A stretch of 64,000 nt of DNA, from NCBI RefSeq assembly GCF_016097555.1, contig NC_054704.1:79238391-79302390 (forward strand), in the 5' to 3' direction. A model generated the notes under the pieces. The model worked only from the letters and a program-made list of their open reading frames with translations. It was not told where the DNA came from and made no database searches. Shown here in pieces: positions 58,957 to 64,000 of this stretch; the stretch's first letter is position 1; the number at the start of each line of letters is the position of its first letter. The position numbers and the translations under genes are program-made. This DNA comes from Gigantopelta aegis. Lineage: Eukaryota; Mollusca; Gastropoda; Neomphalida; Peltospiridae.

Positions 58957-59450
58957 ATAACATAACAAATAACAAAAATATTAAGGATCAAACTTTTAAT
59001 ATTCAATGTATCTTCTTCAAAATTGTAATACATTTGTCCCATTTTGGTGTACTTCCTACTATAATATACACGTGTCCTACTTTAAACACACATACAAAAA
59101 AAAAACCCCGTTAGACACGTGTATAAATGATTCTTTGCTGTGTGGTGAAAGTTTATATTTTTACAGCTCTAATAAATTGTGGGCTGAAGACTGGGGTTTT
59201 ACACCAAATTATTTTATAAGTGAACTTATAATAATAATTTAATAATTTTTTTAGTAAGTAATATTAATTTTACTTTTAAATATGTTTTATATATTAAACA
59301 TTAAATAGATGACAAAATGTATATTTACAAGTTATACATATTTATTTAGAGAATAAAAAATGCATTTACTGGTTTTCGACCAAAATCGTCACAATGCATC
59401 ATTTTAATGTTAGAAAGGCGTAGCAATTCTGTAAAATCAGTTTTCAAAAC

Positions 59451-62400
59451 ATGGCTGGATTTATGCACGTGAAACCAAAATCGGACTGGAAACGTGTTGA
59501 AGTAGCCCCGTCGTTTTTATCTAAGAAGGGGTTTGAAGATTTTATATGTATCGAAGAACTGACTGATTATGATATTGTGGATGAGAGGGTTTCGGTGGTA
59601 AGGGAAGCTGGTCAAAACGTACCCAATTAAGGTCAAAATGTATCCTCGTGTTACTAGTTTTCGGCACCATAAGTTAACGGGATTCCGGGTCGTTTCGCCC
59701 TAAATATAGTAAATCCATTTTGAACCTTACGTTGTTTCGCCCATAGTCATAGTCACCCAGGATTGATTCGCCTTACATCTCATTTGTACCTAGTCGTTTC
59801 GCCCCCAAAATAAATATATTTATTATAGTTTTGAAGTCTTTTTTTTTTTTTTTTTTTCTGTTTATTCATTATCAAATATTAGGTAAGCCTCTATCATCGG
59901 AGTCTATGGGATACGGTGAACTCGTATGGAAACTAACTCTTATGAACGGAAAACAAACTCGGATGGAAAAAATAATGGTGAACTCGTACATGGGGATGTA
60001 TGGATATGCAGATACTTTGATATTTCTCTTAAATGTGTATTTTGACACTTGTTTTGTATACATGCTTCTTATTTATGTCACCATCGGTCAACTATTTGCG
60101 TGTCAACCGCGGTTTGTGCGTGAACGGCAGTCACCTATTTTCGTGTCACCTGTGGTCACCTATTTTTGTGTCATGTTATATATTTTGTTTCGTACACAGG
60201 CATATGAGTAAGTCTTCCATACGAGTTCACTTGTGGATTTCCATACAAGTTCACTGCATTTTCCTCCATACGAGTAAGTTTTCCATACGAGTTCACTGAA
60301 AGCCTTTTCTGTCTTTGGATATTAATGCCTTATCAGCTGTTTATTTTTAGTCAGCTGAAGCTAGGCAAAATCAACATACCGTACTCGGCTTTTGAACCTC
60401 AGCTGGGTATGTAGTATGCAGTGTGAGTCTAATGCCTGTAGGCCTACATATTTCATGTATATGGCTTGAGTAAATGATAATAAACAAAATTGTAACATTA
60501 TTTTTATTTGTAAATTTTATATAAACACACAATATAAATCACAATGTGTGACATCTAAAAATCAATGGATATAGAACAAATCAATGACATCTAAAAATCA
60601 ATGGATATAGGACAAATCAATGAATAGATGTACTTTAACAAAATAAAAATTAGGGCAAATTGAAACATGGGTTAGAGATATGACCTGGGCCTGTTAATGG
60701 GGTAGGACTTTCCTTTGGCACTGTGATGTCTAAAAAAACATTATAAATACTTATTATAAATAGAGTTAGGGTTAGTGACAGTGCCAAAGGAAAGTCCTTC
60801 TCCCCAAATTTTATCCAGACACAAATCGTGAATTTTTTTTTTACAGTGACTCAGATTCCAATATACAAGACTGTAACGATGTCACTGATATTGACTTTGC
60901 TGAGATTGCATAGGGTATTTAAAGGTCCACAATCATGGCACATTATTAATACACAGTATATATACAAAATAAATAAAGATTACATTATTAAACAAAAAAC
61001 AAAAATACCACCCCAATTATTAATAAAGTGACTTTTTGTAAAACGCTCAGGGGAAAAACACTGATCCAGTCGATTTGACCCACATCTGACCTGTGTCGTA
61101 ACATCCGGTGAATTCCACTCATTCATTAGTAGGTTAGCATGGCGACAGCATGTAATGATTCTTTGGAAAATAGCTCATTCTTATCGGACGTTAGTTTGGA
61201 CTTGTTGCATTTGTCTATTTATTCTATTGTTACCTCGATTGGTGAGGAAGAAGGAGAAAATCCGTTAGGGGTACTTCCCTGTCAGTTTGAACCAGAGTAA
61301 ACTGACGATGATCCAGCGAGCCAAATGCGGTCAGCCTATTTATAGCCCGGAGCCCGAACGTCACCCGGAGACAAAAACAAAGCCCCAGTGTTAATGCAGA
61401 GGTGTACATTGTTCATATTTGGTATAAAGATACACCATAACACAATGTATTTATATGTTAAAAAAATAAATGTAGGAAAAATATTTTTTAGAAACAATTG
61501 CATTAACATTCGGTAGGCCTATCTATTTTTGTCTTCGGGCGATGTTCGGGATTTCATTATGTACAGCCCGAACCTCAAGCATCCCCAAACACTACATAAT
61601 TTTTAATCCATTGATCTGTCAACAATACATGTAGTTAATATGTAAGTATGAGCAACATTCCTTTCAGTATTAATCATGTTTGGGCAAACTCTTTCTGCAA
61701 GTTGAGCATGCACCAGGGTGAGATTTTAATAAAATTTTGAGGGTGTGCAACTTGACTATACTGACTGGGGTGAATCTCTTTTTGGTGCAAGTTGACCAGC
61801 ATTCGCAGCAAAACCATGTGTTATTAAAATTATTCTTGAATATTGAGCCTTAAAAGTTTTTTTTATTATACCAAATATGGCATATCTGTAACTCAGTCAG
61901 TCAGACTGACTTATTCATGGCCTCCAACTATATATACTCTTCAAAAAAAGAAACGCAAAAGGGTACAAATGGGTTATAACTCCGATTTTATGTTTCCTAC
62001 CGGTTCATGCTTTGTGAATATAAAGTCATTGCATGTCCCAAACACATTCCCACGGTTACATTCGATAAAACGCAGCTACTGTACAATAAAGTTCCAAAAT
62101 GTGAATATTCGTAAAAACGCAGCCACGTGCAAACCATGTCACCACTGCACGTGCGTTGTCTGCACGTGCAACATGAACACCGACAGTATAAAAGTGTAGG
62201 GTGTTCGCTTGCCTGGCCTCTGTATCTGGCCGACAGTTGACAATCCAGGACATCCCACGTCTCAGTGAACCGCAGAGAAACAATGCCATCGGCCGACTAG
62301 ACGCAGGCGAATCCAGAACGGCCGTTGCCAGGGCATTCCATGTGTCCCCAAGCACCATCTCCAGACTGTGGGACCGTTACCAGCAACATGGATCAACACG

Positions 62401-64000
62401 TGACCTCCCTAGATCCGGTCGACCACGGGTCACTACCCCCGGGCAGGACCGCTACATCCGGGTACGCCACCTTCGGGAACGATTGACTACTGCCACCTCC
62501 ACAGCCGCAGCAATACCAGGTTTGTGCAGGATATCCGACCAGACCGTACGGAACCGCCTATGTGAGGTAGGAATTCGTGCCAGACGTCCAGTTTGAGGTG
62601 TCATCTTAACACCACAACACCGTCGACTCCGACTGCAGTGGTGCCAGATTCATCGACAATGGCCTCAACTGCGATGGAGACAATTGAGCATCTATGGGAC
62701 GAGTTGGACCGACGCCTCCGACAGCGACAACCACAGCCCCAGACCCTGCCCGAGCTGGCAGCAGCCTTGCAGGCTGAGTGGGCCACCATCCCCCGGGACG
62801 TCATCCGTACTCTGGTTGCTTCAATGGGCAGGCGGTGCCAGGCAGTTGTCAACACACGCGGAGGCCACACCCGGTATTGACTCCAGATGACCTTGACCTT
62901 GGTGGTGTGTCGTATCACTTACTCACAATGGACTAGAGTGAATTGTGAACAATCCTGCAACATTTGGTAATTATCGGACTCACCATTCAATAATGAAATC
63001 AATTCTCCAAATGTTACGACAATGTGGTTTTGCGTTCCTTCTTTTGAAGAGTATATATACTAGCCTCAATCTGTGTAGTCAATTTGCATCTCCAAAAATA
63101 ACAGTTCATCCCATTATGTAGTGAACTCGCAGAAAGAGTTTGTTAAGTTTGTCCATTCATGATTAATATTGAAAGGAATGTTACTAGAACTTAAATATTA
63201 ACTATTGGAAAGACTTCCAACCGTTCTAGCATATATATCATTGAATTTGCTTTGCAGGGATACATAGGTTTTGAAACCACAGTCTTTGGCACAGTATCCT
63301 AGAAATCTGTACCAAAAACATTCTCATTTGAACAATAGTAGCTATCATCTTAAATTGTAAATTCCTTCAAATGAAACCATAATAATTTATTGGAAATAGA
63401 TAATGCACAAATAACTGTTACACAGGCCCTAATCTTGACGACAAAGTTAGTGTTGTTTTTTTCGCCGAAAGTCAGCTCAAGTCGCCACGTTATTAGCAGT
63501 AGTGAGAAGTCGAAGTCACCATAATATTCTGGACCTAATCCAGTTTCAAAAAACAAAATCACACAACAGACGTCAAGACCCCGACCTGTTTATTGTCATA
63601 GCTCACTTAGCACCTTGTCGCCGTATGTCAGACAGTGTTTTTACTTTCGTGTCAGATTGTATCTTTGAGTAACTTGAACTAGCCTATTAATGGGAAATAG
63701 TTTATGCACATGCGCACTGTAATGTTTTACCGTGTTCAATTTATTATCAAAATCAACCAACAAATGTTAATACTTATGCTAGTTTCTGTTGTGAAGAGAT
63801 TAAATACATGTCATAGTCTAATGTTGACATTCTTCAGATACATCATACACCAGTAAACCGGGATATTTTTCAATTCTAGATTAGGGCCTGCTGTTACATT
63901 GAGTCCTTAAATTGCTTAACATACAACATTTTATTTGATTTTAAAGAATCATGAAGATTCAGAACAACCAAAAAAGAAGAAGAAGAAGAAGAAAAAAAGC
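59451..64000 (+). CDS. DDX24: DDX24 ATP-dependent RNA helicase, first two coding exons (partial)
   Basis: Exon 1 (59451-59597) encodes 49 residues: MAGFMHVKPKSDWKRVEVAP and, further on, FEDFICIEELTDYDIVDERV. This matches the N-terminus of DDX24 (human WKEVKIDP and CFEELTDYQLV). It ends in phase 0 at GTG|GTAAGG. The next candidate exon starts at 63947 after TTTTAAAG and encodes NHEDSEQP followed by a lysine run; it is cut by the window edge. DDX24 is a nucleolar DEAD-box helicase of large-subunit ribosome maturation. The helicase core lies beyond the window. A stop at the window end is not implied. The second exon is less certain because it is short and low in complexity. Confidence 0.8.
59598..60300 (+). 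repeat. arrays of short repeated words in DDX24 intron 1
   Basis: GGTCAAAACGTACCC and GGTCAAAATGTATCC (59612-59645) are followed by four variants of GTCGTTTCGCCC (59689-59801). Then GTGAACTCGTATGGAAA-type words come on one strand (about 59916-59990) and their complements CCATACGAGTTCAC on the other (60217-60296). Confidence 0.7.
60705..60797. repeat. hairpin with perfect 20-bp arms
   Basis: GGACTTTCCTTTGGCACTGT (60705-60724) pairs with 60778-60797 around a 53-base loop. It is probably a small MITE. Confidence 0.85.
61139..61300 (+). CDS. small ORF, possible first exon of an element-borne gene
   Basis: ATG opens 53 codons: MATACNDSLENSSFLSDVSL and a Ser/acidic stretch, ending LGVLPCQFEPE. 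An acidic leader ending 'YQFEP' is common in uncharacterised invertebrate proteins with a P2X7-type zinc-binding region. Here CCAGA|GTAAAC could be a donor rather than a stop. Identity is uncertain. It sits inside the DDX24 intron. Confidence 0.25.
   Translation: MATACNDSLENSSFLSDVSLDLLHLSIYSIVTSIGEEEGENPLGVLPCQFEPE
61349..61556. repeat. short inverted repeat
   Basis: CCCGAACGTCACCCGGAGAC then AAAAA pairs with the complement of TTTTTGTCTTCGGGCGATGT then TCGGG, about 150 bases apart. It is probably a decayed MITE. Confidence 0.55.
61937..63051 (+). mobile_element. internally deleted Tc1-like transposon
   Basis: The ends CTCTTCAAAAAAAGAAACGC and (complement) CTCTTCAAAAGAAGGAACGC are flanked by TA. 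It is about 1.1 kb long. A TATAAAAG box at 62188 precedes the transposase frame. Confidence 0.85.
62201..62880 (+). pseudogene. Tc1-like transposase lacking its catalytic centre
   Basis: The first part (to 62596) keeps the helix-turn-helix region (ESRTAVARAFHVSPSTISRL, SGRPRVTTPGQDR, ISDQTVRNRLCEVG) and stops at RARRPV. The second part resumes in another frame at IEHLWDELDRRL and runs to NTRGGHTRY, the normal end. The stretch with both catalytic aspartates is gone, so it could bind but not cut its ends. It is relatively GC-rich compared with the intron. Confidence 0.85.
63715..63870 (-). repeat. dispersed repeat, partner of 55745-55895
   Basis: Reverse complement of the unit at 55745-55895, with similarity over about 140 bases. 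It lies just before the second DDX24 exon. Confidence 0.8.

Larger units (their letters stand above)
53958..59450. other. intergenic region between divergent NSMCE1 and DDX24
   Basis: Apart from the listed candidate exon and repeats, I see no gene. It holds arrays of GGTCAAAACGTACCC-like words (54110-54160), a SINE core fragment near 55316-55394, a SINE tail near 58223-58270, GAT/ATC runs near 58640-58740 and 58924-58954, and pogo-family debris. Confidence 0.4.
61651..63190. mobile_element. outer inverted-repeat element enclosing the Tc1 remnant
   Basis: 61658-61705 (CATTCCTTTCAGTATTAATC onward) is inverted at about 63120-63182, with differences and small gaps. The Tc1-like element lies between the arms. 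Confidence 0.5.

Noticed and set aside
60764-60776. Telomere-like GTTAGGGTTAG
   Set aside because: Less than two full units, not an interstitial telomere array.

Overview
The window is nuclear DNA of an intron-rich, AT-rich metazoan, most likely a mollusc and probably a gastropod. The evidence is spliced animal genes, many copies of a tRNA-derived SINE superfamily whose tail reads about GTTAAACAAAACAAACTT, plus LINE relics, Tc1/mariner and pogo-like elements, foldback MITEs and long simple repeats. No bacterial operon, CRISPR array, rRNA or genuine tRNA gene was seen.

Layout. 1-2303: non-coding sequence, then the last coding exon of an unidentified + strand gene (2181-2303). 3126-14504 (-): a complete 13-exon ASNSD1 (asparagine synthetase domain-containing protein 1), tail-to-tail with the first gene. 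16903-18630 (+): a single-exon BTB-BACK-kelch gene, divergent from ASNSD1. 18.6-26.4 kb: a repeat-rich gap holding a 1.7-kb TIR element, a foldback with a 29-base G run, and a LINE split by three SINEs. 26.5-43.3 kb (+): a secreted short-form ADAMTS-like zinc metalloprotease; twelve exons are firm (32993-43265) and one candidate signal-peptide exon lies at 26479. Its introns hold a Tc1-like element with an open transposase, a GC-rich block with unidentified ORFs interrupted by a foldback MITE, and several palindromes. 45579-53957 (-): a complete 7-exon NSMCE1 (SMC5/6 complex RING subunit). 54-59.4 kb: intergenic, with pogo-family debris. 59451-64000 (+): the first two coding exons of DDX24, separated by a 4.3-kb intron carrying arrays of short repeated words, hairpins and a gutted Tc1 element. 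The window ends inside the second exon.

The host genes are unrelated housekeeping or extracellular functions (amidotransferase-like protein, E3 adaptor, secreted protease, SMC5/6 ligase, RNA helicase) and do not form a pathway. I found no convincing new multigene system. What is most worth a second look is repeat biology: modular SINEs that swap heads and tails, a SINE tail serving as the polypyrimidine tract of an ASNSD1 splice site, a Tc1-like transposase with an exact in-frame 75-bp duplication, a 159-bp foldback with a perfect 9-bp target duplication, homopolymer G/C runs carried inside repeat families, and word-like repeat arrays next to DDX24 exon 1. All exon joins were deduced by eye from reading frame, splice consensus and remembered family sequence; none has transcript support here.
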